Origin: Nansenia antarctica
Taxonomy: Eukaryota > Chordata > Actinopteri > Argentiniformes > Microstomatidae
Length of the DNA: 64,000 nucleotides
Direction: 5' to 3'
Assembly (NCBI GenBank): GCA_963989245.1
Contig: OZ022348.1
Location: forward strand, 29,551,623-29,615,622
Shown: piece after piece, positions 19,311-30,420 of the stretch
Layout: each line of letters starts with the position of its first letter
Numbering within the stretch: the first letter of the stretch is position 1
Made by a program: the position numbers and the translations under genes
The notes under the pieces: model-generated
The model's input: only the letters and a program-made list of their open reading frames with translations
What the model was told of the DNA's origin: nothing
Database searches by the model: none

Positions 19311-21159
19311 GATGGAGCTACTCCTGAATTGTTGTTCCTGGAGCTGGTTGAGCTGGAGAGCCAAAGAGCAGAGGGCATAGAAGAAGCTCTACTGAGCTGT
19401 TTGGACATTGCAGGCTTCAGTGAAGAGTGGCTTCAAAAGAACTGGGTCTCATTTATTTCTGATGGAGCAAGTGTCATGTTAGGCAAGAAGTCTGGTGTGG
19501 CAACCAGGCTGACTGCAAGGTACCCGAACCTCTTCACATGGCACTGCATGAACCACCGTTTGGAACTGGCTGTATCTGATGCTGTGGATGAGGTTCAGGC
19601 AATCAACCACTTCAAAGCGTTCATGGAGAAGATCCACAATCTCTACAGTCAGTCTAATAAAAATTCACGGGAGCTTCTGGAAGCAGCACAAGAAGTGGGC
19701 TCACAAGTCCTGAAAATTGGCAGAGTTTTAAGTACACGATGGGTGGCCAGCAGCTTCCGTTCTGTACAGGCTGTGTGGAGGTCGTATGAAGCACTCAACA
19801 GGCACTTTGAAAATGCTGCAGAAGACCAAACAAGAAACAGCAAAGAGAGACAAACTTACAGAGGCCTGGCACGTCGTATGCAAAGCAAGTTTATGGGCGA
19901 CGGTAAATACTATTGAGGATGTAATAGATGCTATGGTGTCTCCACCTCTACTAAGTCGCACCAGTCCACGGACACTCACCTGTTTTAAGCTATTGGTTCT
20001 TGTTCAGGCTGCTCGACGGGTGACCCCAAGGTCCCTCTTGTATGGAGCAGAGTGCACTCCGTACAATGTCTCAGTTGTAAACTAACGGGTCTAAAGGCAA
20101 ACTGGTTAGGTGAACAAACAACGGATAACAACTTCTAGTTTTTATATTTTATTTAAAAAGTTTATAAAAGGTTAGTACACGTTATTACAGTAAGATTCCT
20201 CAGCCGAGGTTTCCTATAAAAGCTGTTCTCCCTACTCTTTCGAGCGGGTGTTCCTTTTCTAAAAGGTGATTGAGTTAGTTTTTAACTTTGTATGTTATAA
20301 ATTCCGGTATGTTATAAATTCCTGTTATAAATTCCTGGAAGGGAAGATTCTAGTATGTCAGATATTCGTTAACCAGAGTCTAAAGGTTCAAATTCTGTTT
20401 CCGTAGTCTCAGAAGAGATGTGGAAGAACGAACAAAACTGTCTGTGTGTGCTCAGTATTTATCCTGTTAGTCCTGTGTGACTTTGGACTCATGTATGATG
20501 CACTGTCTGAACTTGCAACCCTATCTCAGCAACTCCAGGCCCATTCAACCACACTCTTGAGAGCAAACCAGCTTCTGAAGCGCACCATCAGAGTGCTGGC
20601 AACATTCAAAGACACCCCAGGAGAGAAAACAGAGGAGGCACTGACAGCACTGGGTTTGGGACATTTGGGATCAGTTCCCCTGGAGTCAAATGCAAAGCTC
20701 ACACCAATCAATGCAAAGCAGTTCCTCCAAAGTCTGATCAACAACATGGAGAAGCGCCTCTCATTTGAAGGTGAAATGCTTCTTGATCTCAATGTTCTGG
20801 ATTCTTTGTGAAGCGCAAGCAGTTAATGGTATGAGAGATTTCCTTGAGCACCCAGACAGTGAGCCTGAAAGCCTAAAGCCACTCATACGATGCATGCAGA
20901 CCATCCCTTGCAGCACTGCCGAATGTGAAAGGGGCTTCAGTCTCATGAACAATATATGCACGGACAAGAGATCTACACTGTTGTTGTCCAATGTCAGTCA
21001 TTTGATGATGATCAGCATCAATGGGCCCCCTGTAAGTCTTTTTGAGCCAAGGAAGTACATCACAACATGGTTGAGAAGCCATCGTTCTGCCACACAAGCA
21101 AGGAGGCAATGCAAACCTCAGATGGCCGAGTACAAGCATATTTGGAAAGCTTTGTAGAC

Positions 21160-21880
21160 TACCAGGCTGTTTTTTTTTTTTTCTTATTTGAAGCGTTTGA
21201 CTTGTAGCAGTTCTTGTGGCAGTTCTTGTAACAGTTCTTTCTTTCTTGCATTTAAGCTGAGAGTACATAGTGATGGTGATTAACACGAAAGAGTAGAAAA
21301 TCAGTCCACCCCCCTGCTGTAAATGCCATTGGTTGTTAAAGTCTTGTTTTGTTTATAATACATTGAAATGTTTGTAAACACATAACCAGTCGTTCAGAAT
21401 GCTCTAATATGTAGATGCATACTGTATGCATAAGTGAGTATGGTGGTGCTTATGGGGTGTCGCTACGGGACGGGTGTCGCTCCAGGACACGTCGCTCTGG
21501 GACGGGTGAGCATGAAGCTGGGAGGGGAAAATCACAGTATACCCACTAGAAAAAACTAGACTACACCACTGCCTGGATCCACCAAACAAAAAACAACAAG
21601 TTTAGAACACCACAGCAGAAATCGTCCAGCTCCGACTGACAAATCAGTTAGGATTTCAGAACACTAGAAAGAACCTAGAACACTCTCCACTAGACTCATG
21701 ATGACAATGAGGATACTCTGTACAAGTACAAGAGTGATTGGAATAAACATGGGGCAACCGCCTTACTGTAGAACTACAAATATAGGACAGTGACCTCACC
21801 GTGGGAATGAATTAACTGGATGAGGTTAGGCAAAATACAACTGGACTTGAAAAGCCAGCTAAATGACAGCACCACACCTA
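21160..21880. other. Non-coding spacer, nothing recognised
   Basis: A short T tract (21171-21182) follows the hAT stop. A run of GGGACGGGTGTCGCTCC-like short repeats lies at 21465-21505. No coding motifs were recognised. Confidence 0.4.
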
Positions 21881-22350
21881 TTGATTTGAAAGCTGCTTAT
21901 AGAGGCCAAAGAGTGGATCATGTCCTAATAAATGGATAGTATAGTGGAAGTGGAGACATTGTACATGCAGTAAATGGCATTGATTCCACAACATGTTGGA
22001 ACCATTCCTATGAGATTCTGGTCCATGATGACATGATTGCATCACACAATTCAGATTTTTCAGGTGCACTTTCAAGCTGTGAATCTCCTGCTCTACCACA
22101 TCCCAAAGGTGTTCTATTGGATTCAGATCCTTTTACTGGAGAGACCACTGAAGAACACTTCAGTTTATTGTCCATGGAACCAGTTTGAGATGGCTTTTGC
22201 TGACATGACATGGTGCACTATCATGCTGGAAGTAGCCATTAAAAGATGAGTAAATCATGGCCATGAAGGGATGCACATAGTTAGCAACACTACTCAAATA
22301 GGCGGTGGCATTCAAGTGTGCCAAGAAAACATTCCCCACACCATTACACC
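21880..22350 (-). pseudogene. Tc1/mariner transposase relic
   Basis: On the minus strand from about 22350, in three shifting frames: NGVGNVFLAHLNATAYLSS, YVHPFMAMIYSSFNGYFQ, HDSAPCH, then after a gap LCDAIMSSWTRIS, then weak C-terminal remnants to about 21885. The order (GYFQ.DNAPCH followed by the Asp-containing LNPIEH region, lost here) is that of Tc1 DDE transposases. Frameshifts and a missing central block show it is ancient. Confidence 0.7.
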
Positions 22351-22420
22351 ACCTGAATGAATGAGAAGGTGTACTTTTTTTCCTAATAAAGAGTATGTAT
22401 ATATATATATACACACACAC

Positions 22421-22762
22421 CTATTTATTTATTATGTTTTCTTTTTTCGAGTTCCTCCACCTCGTCTTCATCATGCCGAACCCCCCCCCCCACGCTGTAC
22501 TCCACTGGCTCGCTAAACGGCATGAGGGCATGAGGATACACACCAGCTTCTCCATACAGAGGTATGCAGTATCTTCTACCATGAAGTACCCATCAGGAGA
22601 GTACTTTGCGTAAATTGAGGACTGTTTCAGGATGAAACTCTTGTGTACGGATCCATGGTCGCCAACAAAGGTGTGTATGAACTTGCCATCGCTTTCAAAG
22701 ATGGCCTGCAGCTGGACAGAGGTGAACCCAGCAGTGGTGCTTTTGCATGGCCAGAAGCACAC
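22421..22762 (-). pseudogene. PIF/Harbinger (HARBI1-like) transposase fragment
   Basis: The minus-strand ORF contains SVQLQAIFESDGKFIHTFVG, then HGSVHKSFILKQSSIYAKY, YFMVEDTAYLCMEKL and, after a G-rich interruption at 22487-22500, FGMMKTRWRN. This matches the second-half DDE fold of HARBI1-type nucleases, with the catalytic GD converted to ED and the segment before FGMMKTRWR deleted. The N-terminal catalytic Asp is not present, so it is a dead relic. Confidence 0.68.
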
Positions 22763-22869
22763 TCAGGGCCTCTCTGGAAATCCAAAAGTCTTTCATCAGG
22801 TCTTGACTTAAGGAAGAGCAATCGAGCGCTGATTGACCTAACTCCTTTTCGGCCAATCAGCACCTTTCA

Positions 22870-23340
22870 TTAACGTACCCAAGGAAGTTTAAACAACGCA
22901 CCCACTCCCGCCAGTAAAGCTGAGCTCAGTTCGTCATCATGGAGGGAAGGACACCAAACACGGTAAATATCAACTGGTTACCATGTATTTTACCGGCCTT
23001 TTGACTGTTAACGTTACACAAGTGGTAGTACTACCGTAGCTGTTGGCTAGATCTGATTAACATGTTAACTGTAGCTGTTAACATGGAGCAGTTGAGCTTG
23101 TTACTGCTGCAGCTATTTGGCTAGCTTAGTAGAGCTAGCTGGCTAGCGCATTAACTGGAATGATAGCTAGCTACCTACATAGATAGCTAGCTACTACAAG
23201 CCGTTTTCGCCATGGCTCGTCGGAGCTCTGGTAACAAGTAGCCTACTGAACAATTCGGTGAACGAATCTTTTCAATGAACTGATTCTAATGATTCAGTAT
23301 GTTAGTGTAATACTTGGGATAAATGATTCCAAGGAAAGCT
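22870..23340. other. Possible 5' exon and intron-like GCTAGCTA-rich DNA
   Basis: An ATG at 22940 opens EGRTPNT and reaches a GGTAAAT donor-like site at about 22960. The following 380 bp is rich in GCTAGCTA/GTTAACGTTA motifs common in fish introns. This could be the first exon of the repeat-RhoGAP gene downstream, but no joining evidence is visible. Confidence 0.3.
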
Positions 23341-23344
23341 CTCA

Positions 23345-25870
23345 ATCGAATCCCATGTGTTCTGTGTCTTGGACTCAGCTACTCTTCAACTCCTGCTGGA
23401 GATAGAACAGGAACACGAGCAGAGAGGTTCTGTTACCAGCCTGGTCCACCCTGGTGAGGACCTCAAGCCTTCTGCAGTGGTTGACGCCAGCCTGCTTCTG
23501 TCTGGTGAGGAGGCCATGCCTTCTGTAGCCAGTCTGCTTCAGCCTAGCCAGGACCTGAAGCCAGCAGTGACTGACACCAGCCTGGTCAACTCAAACCAGG
23601 ACCTCAAGCCTGTAAGCAGTGCTCCTACTGTCCCTCTCTGGTACACTGTTGTACTGTTATTCTCATTTTTGATCTTTATTATCTTTATTAATACTTTATT
23701 CATTTATTTTACAACCAGTCACTGGAATGTCCAGTTCATACCAGCCTGGTCACCAGCCTCCAATCCGGAGCCTCAGATGTGGCAGGCCATGACAGCATGG
23801 TGTGGGAGCCCATGTTTAAAATGGACTCAGCTACTCTTCAACTCCTGCTAGAGATAGAAGAGGAACAAGAGCAGAGCGGTTCTGTTACCAGCCTGGTCAA
23901 CCCTGGTGAGGACCTCATGCCTATAATTTAAATTGTAGTTTTAAAATGCAGTCTTGTATTGAAAATGTAAACCTTGGTGCATGGGGATATCATTGAAATA
24001 TTGGTGAAATTGGCTCACATCACATACTGTTTTTCTTGTTTCCAAGCAATTCAAGAAACAAATACTGTTATATATCTAATTCATTGGTGTAGGGTTTATT
24101 ATTAATGGCTTTTAAAATACTTTATGTAGTTTTTAAGAGTTCTGAGAGGGGGAAAGGATATGTTTGTTGTCAAATATTGTTGTCTTCAGAGACAAAAATC
24201 TGTTGTGATCCTCAGCCCCCATTCTGGCCACCAGCCTCCAATCCGGAGCCTCAGATGTGGCAGGCCTTGACAGCATGGTGTGGGAGCCCATGTTTAAAAT
24301 GGACTCAGCTACTCTTCAACTCCTGCTGGAGATAGAACAGGAACACGAGCAGAGAGGTTCTGTTACCAGCCTGGTCCACCCTGGTGAGGACCTCAAGCCT
24401 TCTGCAGTGGTTGACGCCAGCCTGCTTCTGTCTGGTGAGGAGGCCATGCCTTCTGTAGCCAGTCTGCTTCAGCCTAGCCAGGACCTGAAGCCAGCAGTGA
24501 CTGACACCAGCCTGGTCAACTCAAACCAGGACCTCAAGCCTGACAAACCTGTAAGCAGTGCTCCTACTGTCCCTCTCTGGTACACTGTTGTACTGTTATT
24601 CTCATTTTTGATCTTTATTATCTTTATTAATACTTTATTCATTTATTTTACAACCAGTCACTGGAATGTCCAGTTCATAACAGCCTGGTCCACCCTGGTG
24701 AGGACCTCAAGCCTTCTGCAGTGGTTGACGCCAGCCTGCTTCTGTCTAGTGAGGAGGTCATGTCTTCTGTAGCCAGCCTGCTTCTGTCTGGTGAGGAGGT
24801 CATGTCTTCTGTAGCCAGCCTGCTTCTGTCTGGTGAGGAGATCATGCCTTCTGTAGCCAGCCTGCTTCTGTCTGGTGAGGAGGCCATGCCTTCTGTAGCC
24901 AGCCTGCTTCAGCCTAGCCAGGACCTGAAGCCAGCAGTGACTGACACCAGCCTGGTCAACTCAAACCAGGACCTCAAGCCTGACAAACCTGTAAGCAGTG
25001 CTCCTACTGTCCCTCTCTGGTACACTGTTGTACTGTTATTCTCATTTTTGATCTTTATTATCTTTATTAATACTTTATTCATTTATTTTACAACCAGTCA
25101 CTGGAATGTCCAGTTCATACCAGCCTGGTCCACCCTGGTGAGGACCTCAAGCCTTCTGCAGTGGTTGACGCCAGCCTGCTTCTGTAGCCAGCCTGCTTCT
25201 GTCTAGTGAGGAGGTCATGTCTTCTGTAGCCAGTCTGCTTCTGTCTGGTGAGGAGATCATGCCTTCTGTAGTCAGCCTGCTTCTGTCTGGTGAGGAGATC
25301 ATGTCTTCTGTAGCCAGCCTGCTTCTGTCTGGTGAGGAGGTCATGTCTTCTGTAGCCAGCCTGCTTCTGTCTGGTGAGGAGGTCATGCCTGCTTCAGCCT
25401 ATTCCAGACCTGAAGCCAGCAGTGACTGAAACCAGCCTGGTCAACTCAAACCAGGACCTCAAGCCTGACAAACCTGTAAGCAGTGCTCCTACTGTCCCTC
25501 TCTGTTGTACTGTTATTCTCATTTTAGATCTGTATTATCTTTATTAATACTTTATTCATGTATTTTACAACCAGTCACTGGAATGTCCAGTTCATAGCTG
25601 TTCTGTAAAGGTTTTTTTCTGCATTGTCTTTCTTAGGTCATGGCCACCCTAAAGCCTACAATGATAGACACTAGCCTTCTCCAGGCAAGTGAGGATATCA
25701 AGTCCAATGCATTCCTCAGCCTGCTTCAGCCTAACCAGGACATCAAGCCTGCTGTAGTGATTGACACCAGCCTGGTAAAGTCTCCTATGGTGAAAGGGAA
25801 GAAGAAAGGATGTGGATGGTTCTGTGGTCTTTGGAGAGCCATTAGAAGGGGTCGAGGAAAAGACAAACCT
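23345..25870 (+). CDS. Unrecognised 14-residue-repeat coding region (exons repeated three to four times)
   Basis: Repeated blocks encode DSATLQLLLEIEQEHEQRGS, then tandem 14- to 16-residue motifs with consensus SLLxSxEDLKPAV. Full blocks lie at 23376-23615, 23824-23930 (short), 24302-24549 and 24680-24990, with a partial at 25125-25475. The final exon is 25637-25870. Most blocks end in a GACAAACCT|GTAAGC donor, and the intron sequence is itself duplicated. Inside, a 42-bp minisatellite (VASLLLSGEEVMSS) has four units at 24725-24905 and five at 25190-25390. The last exon ends with a Lys/Cys/Trp-rich GKKKGCGWFCGLW stretch and splices in phase 0 towards the RhoGAP exons. I do not recognise the protein. 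Coordinates are the envelope of the exons. Confidence 0.5.
24725..24905 (+). repeat. 42-bp coding minisatellite, array 1
   Basis: Four tandem units encoding 14 residues each (VASLLLSGEEVMSS type). The unit length is a multiple of three, so copy-number change keeps the frame. Confidence 0.85.
25190..25390 (+). repeat. 42-bp coding minisatellite, array 2
   Basis: About five further units of the 24725-24905 repeat, in the third large block. Confidence 0.85.
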
Positions 25871-26099
25871 GTAAGCAGTTTTTTGTTTTGTTCAGGTTGT
25901 TTGTTATTGTCTTGTAACACTGTTATACAGACTGTTATTGTCTGTTACACTGTTGTACTGTTTAATCTCATCATCTTGTTTTGTCATGTAGTGATGACAG
26001 AACGTTTTGTAAACAATGTCATTTGTCAAATTAAAAGACAGCAAAGACAGCTTCTCCTCAGACGAGAGTATTAGAAAGACAGATGGCGAGCACAACATA

Positions 26100-26330
26100 G
26101 TTAGTGCCTAAAGAAATTGCAACTGCTGCAATTTGGCAGCATTTTGGGTTCCGACTGAATGAAAAGCGAGAGCCAACAAATCTTGACACGGCTGTGTGCA
26201 GGTTTTGTGATTTGATCACAAATCAATCCATGTGATTTTTAATCCCGTGGTAATACTGTATACCGCAGTTAAACTTGGGGAAGGTTTAACGGTGTCAAAA
26301 ATGTGAACCACTTGACCCTAGTCAAGGCAT
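26100..26330 (+). mobile_element. hAT fragment with partial BED finger
   Basis: The frame at 26105-26230 reads KEIATAAIWQHFGFRLNEKR then AVCRFCDLI, the first half of a BED zinc finger (Trp, Phe-Gly-Phe, CxxC). The following GGTAATACTGTATACCGCAG and GGGGAAGGTTTAACGGT motifs resemble hAT terminal sequence. It lies in the intron before the first RhoGAP exon. Confidence 0.5.
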
Positions 26331-26469
26331 CAATTACTTAAACTGATCAGAGCTCCATATTTCCCTCACCTTCAGCCTTTGTTTTTACCTGGGTATAGTT
26401 GTATGTCTTGCTCTATTACTGTGGTGTCCAAGATCTTAGACAAACTATGTATGTTTCTCCCATGTGTAG

Positions 26470-27321
26470 GCCACCCTGGCAGACTACGCTCCAACCGTCT
26501 CTCCCATGATCCCGGCATTAGTGGTGGACTGTGTCAAGGAGATTGAACACAGGGGGATGCACGAGGTCAGTCGTCATTTTAATAGGAACATAGATGGGCT
26601 TTACAAATGTCAGCACAATTGACATATCTGACTAACATTGTCAATGCATCGTTGTTGCATAGATATTATAGCTCTTTCCCCCTTACTCTTTGGCATTCCC
26701 TTTCATACAGAATCAACTTTATTTCAATGTGTATCAGTGTATTCAGTGTATTCACTAAATCACACTCTTCTTTTTGTTTCTCTTTCATCCCCTCGTCCCC
26801 AGACGGGTCTGTACGGTGTTTCGGGCGCCGAGCGTACGGTGAAGAAGCTGAAGGAGAAGTTCCTGAGGACAAAGACGGCGCCGCCCCTCTGCAAGGTGGA
26901 GGACATCAACTCCATCACAGGTCTCCTCAAACACTTCCTGAGGAAACTGCCAGAGCCACTGCTCACCTTCCGCCTCAACCGCACCTTCATGGAGGCAGCA
27001 GGTTGGTCCATACCATAGTAGTTACCGCCTAAGCACATGTGCATGCATGTTCCATTGCAAACATAGTCGTTTTTCCTTTCATTTTGTAACCCTTTGGTAG
27101 AGCTTCGTGGAAACGTGCAGAACTTATCATGGCCTTGTACTATCGTTATTGCATGCAAGTTAAATTAATTCCACTCCTTGCCCACAGAAATCAAAGATGA
27201 TGACAATAGCCTTGCAATGATATACCAGACCATCAGTGAGCTGCCTCAACCCAACAGACACAATCTGGCCTTTTTGATGATCCATCCACCGTTCCTCTGT
27301 GTCGACCTCAATCTCTGGTGA
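26470..27321 (+). CDS. racgap1: Partial RACGAP1-like RhoGAP domain, arginine finger replaced by glycine
   Basis: Three exons with correct GT-AG borders and matching phases: 26470-26565 (SPMIPALVVDCVKEIEHRG), 26803-27001 (TGLYGVSGAERTVKKLKEKF to RLNRTFMEAA) and 27188-27321 (DDDNSLAMIYQ, ELPQPNR, LAFLMIH). Sequence and phases match the first half of the RACGAP1/MgcRacGAP RhoGAP domain, which stimulates GTP hydrolysis by Rho-family GTPases in cytokinesis. The family has Arg in GLYRxSG; here the codon at 26815-26817 is GGT, Gly. The frame ends at a TGA (27319-27321) after LMIH, so the second half of the domain is missing. Catalytic GAP activity is unlikely. It may be joined to the repeat exons upstream. 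Confidence 0.68.
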
Positions 27322-27683
27322 TTTTCATTGAAAATAACTTATTTCAGCAGACCGCAGCCCAAAACATTTTATATCGGCCATGGCCATCCACGCAGTTCTG
27401 CGCGGATGCCCAGGGCCTAACGTTACACGCATTTTCCCATGATCAACTCGTTGCTACGCAACGCTAGATAACTCGACGTAGAAGAAGAATAAAAATAGAA
27501 TAGAGCTTGCGTCTCTGACGTAAGCAGCAAGCACGATGCAATGCATTGTGGGAAGATTAGGCAGGAAGCGATTGTTTTTAAATACATAGAATGACTATCT
27601 AATGGTACAACACAGCTACACGTGCAAGGTCTATAGAAGAAGAACGATAAACTGACAGGAAAATTGCATCTAGCTAAAATAAA
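27322..27683 (+). promoter_or_regulatory. Spacer with promoter-like TGCATTGTGGGAA motif
   Basis: Contains GCAATGCATTGTGGGAAG (about 27537-27555), similar to a ZNF143-type promoter element, and two short near-palindromes (TTGCTACGCAACG; TCGACGTAGAAG). It lies directly before the ATG at 27684, so it may be the promoter of that hAT-like first exon. No TATA box is obvious. Confidence 0.35.
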
Positions 27684-28024
27684 ATGAATCTGGGCACTAA
27701 ACGATCAAAGGGTGGGACAGAGAAAAAGAGGGACAAATCGAAGAAAGCTCTATTGGCAGAGGGGGGGAAATTAACAAAAATAACCGATCTGTTCGCGAAG
27801 CAAGCAGCAGGTACTAGCGTGATTCCTTCAACTAGCACTAGCGTTGAACTTGTGGAGGGAGACGACGAGGGAGAGAAACATGGAGACAAGCAAGAGGAAG
27901 TGGCAGAGGAATCAGACATGGACACGGGACTTGTGGCAGAAACAGTTAATCATGACAAGCAAAAGGCGTTGGAAATTACCGGTACATTGTCAGAGGGAAC
28001 GGCGGCCGCGGGAGCAATGAGCGG
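27684..28024 (+). pseudogene. ZMYM1-like hAT transposase N-terminal exon
   Basis: Opens MNLGTKRSKGGTEKKRDKSK and contains GGKLTKITDLFAKQ, followed by an acidic stretch; this composition is typical of the first exon of ZMYM1-like fish hAT proteins. The frame runs without a stop into BEL/Pao pol sequence at about 28025 (TEEQYDFLVRELW), so the continuous 260-codon ORF 27684-28466 is a fusion of two elements and not one gene. A zinc-finger exon of the same hAT type lies at 59691, beyond the tandem array. Confidence 0.5.
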
Positions 28025-29209
28025 AGCTGGTAGGATGGCTACAGAGGAGCAGTATGATTTTTTGGTGAGAGAGCTGTGGGCCAAAGAACAGGGCTGGGAC
28101 GACCCCATCCCGGAGCATCTCGCTGACCAATGGAGAGAGTGGGAAGAAGAACTCCCCCTGCTCTGCGAGATCGCCATCCCCCGGAGTTACTTCACTTCGA
28201 TGGTCGACCTGGAGACCAGTGAGATTGACCTGCACGTCTTCAGTAACGCTTCGGAGACCGCTTACGGGTCAGTGGCTTATCTTCGGGCTAAGGACAAGGG
28301 AGGAGAGGTCCACGTCGCCTTCGTCCTAGCCCGATCCAGGGTAGCCCCACGAAAGCAGCAGTCGATCCCGCGCCTGGAGCTCTGCACAGCTCTGGTTGGC
28401 GCACAGTTAGCTAAGTTGGTGAAGGAAGAACTCACCTTACCTGTGCGTGATACCGTCTTGTGGTAGGACTCTACGACCGTTATCACCTGGCTCCAGTCCC
28501 AATCCTGCCGGTACAAGGTGTTTGTAGGAGTCCGAGTATCGGAGATCCAGGAACTGGTAGGAGCGGAGTGCTGGAGGTACATAGACACCGGACAAAACCC
28601 TGCAGATGTTATCACTAGAGGGACGTCCCTTGCCAGTCTTGTCCTCCCTAACTCTTACAACAACGGACCAGAGTTCCTCCGGCTACCAGAAGAGGAGTGG
28701 CCCACCCAACCATCCCTGATGAAGAGTCAGGATGAGTCGGAGATCAAGAAGTCCCTCTTCTGCGGGCTGAGTCAAGATCAGGCCCCGGAGGGCCTCAACA
28801 TGGATGACTGCCTGACATTGGTGAGCCTCCAGAAGAAAACGTTCCTCTGGCACCACCCAGAGTTTCCCACTACTACCGACCTCAGTGCAGCTGACTACGA
28901 GGAAGCGGAGCTCCTGGTGTGGCAGAGAGCGCAGAGGGACTCCTTCCCAGAAGAAAGGGAGTGCCTGACACAAGGAAAGCCAGTCGCATCAGACAGTCGA
29001 CTCCTGACCCTAGCCCCGGAACTTGACGCCCAGGGGCTCATCAGAGTGGGTGGCAGGTTGAGAAGGGCCCCGAATCTATCAGAGGACAAAAAACACCCTA
29101 TCGTCCTGGGTACCCGTCACAGGGTGACCGAGTTAGTCCAGAAGTATGACCAGGCGGTGTGCCACGCTGGGGCCAAGCGAGTATTCACGGAGATCCGGCG
29201 ACGCTTTTA
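28025..29209 (+). pseudogene. BEL/Pao pol fragment, unit 1 (RNase H-like to integrase zinc-binding region)
   Basis: The frame encodes WDDPIPEHLADQWREW, then the RNase H-like start LHVFSNASETAYGSVAYLR (Asn where units 2 and 3 have Asp), SRVAPRKQQSIPRLELCTAL, a TAG at 28464-28466 just before DSTTVITWLQS, then YIDTGQNPADVITRG. It ends in the HPIVLG...VCHAGAKRVFTEIRRRF integrase H2C2-like region. There is no GAG, protease, RT palm or integrase core, and no LTRs are evident. It is a decayed internal piece of a BEL/Pao retrotransposon lying just upstream of the HECT exons. Confidence 0.75.
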
Positions 29210-30135
29210 GACCTTTGAAGCTCTGGTTTTGAATGTAATTCAGTTTTGTTTTCACAGAATGGAAGACGGAGGAGAATATTGAGAGAGCAGCACTCTTATT
29301 CAGGCAGCATCTTCTGCAAAATGCTGAGCGCAACCCTGTCCTCCGTGTCAAACTTGACATGGAGGACAGTTCAGAAGATAAGGAGGAGTATTTTGGCTTT
29401 CTATAAGCAGCAGAACGTGAATTGGGCCAGTCCCCTGTTTGTTCACTTGATCTGTAATTTAATCTCTAGTTTCTAAATCGCTAATTTACTAGTCTACAAT
29501 ACATATCTCTTGTTTCAGTTACAATAAGTGTTTCGTAATGTTTAGGTGATGAAGCTGTCGGGCCGGGAGTTTCTCGGTTCTTTTTCTCAATGACAATCTC
29601 CAAACTCCAATTTGGATTTGATATCAGTCTAGGTACCTCTTTCACTTCCATATTAAATGTGCTGTTCCATTAACACAACTGATAAACTGTTGATACATTT
29701 ATTTATTTAACCATGAGTATTCACACAAGGCAGTGTCATTTGCATCAGCAACTTGGTTTTTCCCCTAATTATTAACTAAATAGGCAATGACTACTGACTA
29801 CATGAATTAACACAGGCCGTTTAGAATCCATTATAAGCAACCAAACAGATAAAATAATGTATTGTGCAACGTACTATGCACAGTTTTTTGTATATGTAAG
29901 CTATACATTGCCAAACTCGTAAGCCCCTCAAGCCCCCTTCTATTAATCAGCTTCTATTTATTATTGTAGTTGTTATAGTAATATTCTTGCAGTTCTATTT
30001 CAAATGGAGTGTGATATTGTTACAAATGGCAAATAGGTGTCAGATATGACAAAGCACGTTTTGTGCTTATTCATAAAAAACTATTGTGGATGATAAATGA
30101 AACTTGTTCTCATCTCACTCCATTTTCCAGGTGGA

Positions 30136-30420
30136 GGAGGAGGTTCAGAGTCCCTCGCGCTAGATTAAATAGATTTAAAAATTCTTTTATTCCCGTTTCT
30201 GTTAAACTTTTAAACTGCACCAGATGAATGTAACTTATCTTGCTTATCATTTTATTTCCACTCTTGTTTTAATCAGGTCTGCCTTCTGTTTGTGTGCTAA
30301 TATCCTGTATTGTCTGTTGCTCTTTGTTGGCTGCTGTGGGGTGTAAGCCCAATACAAATTTCCCAGTGATGGGACAATAAAGTGACTCTTGACTTGACTT
30401 GACTCTTGACTTGACTTGGA
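30136..30420 (+). mobile_element. LINE 3'-end fragment inserted in HECT copy 1
   Basis: 285 bp absent from units 2 and 3, ending in GGGACAATAAAGTGACTCTTG plus CTTGACTTGA repeats, a Rex1/CR1-like tail. The flanks share TGGA, a possible short target duplication. It splits the exon that begins at 30131. Confidence 0.7.

Larger units (their letters stand above)
16620..21157 (+). pseudogene. hAT transposase (KIAA1586-like), spliced, broken
   Basis: Exon 1 (16620-16724; FKTRHPWLQW) joins in phase to exon 2 at 17104 (GCAICRSI, Cys pair of a TTF/BED-like finger). Exon 2 shifts frame near 17380 and continues as AYYLAKMNRPFTDHDDL and SVLIDEATSLSHKSAM to 17652. There a non-autonomous hAT (17653-19310) is inserted. 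Coding resumes at 19319: SFISDGASVMLGKKSG, WHCMNHRLELAVSDAVDE, STRWVASSFRSV. A GT-AG interval 19903-20470 leads to 20471 (LMYDALSELATL). A frameshift near 20800 precedes the C-terminal dimerisation block (CSTAECERGFSLMN, about 20910), ending at 21157. Confidence 0.78.

Noticed and set aside
19903..20470. Solo LTR inside the KIAA1586-like transposase
   Set aside because: No clean TG...CA ends or 5-bp TSD. GT-AG borders and matching phase fit an intron at least as well.
21404..21589. Small ORF near GGGACGGGTGTCGC repeats
   Set aside because: Low-complexity and without homology or splice context.
27684..28466. A single 260-residue host gene
   Set aside because: Composition and motifs switch at about 28025 from hAT exon to BEL pol; it is a fusion by insertion.
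28025..29209. Complete BEL retrotransposon or active provirus
   Set aside because: No LTRs, gag, protease or integrase core; an in-frame stop and duplicated decay show it is a fragment.
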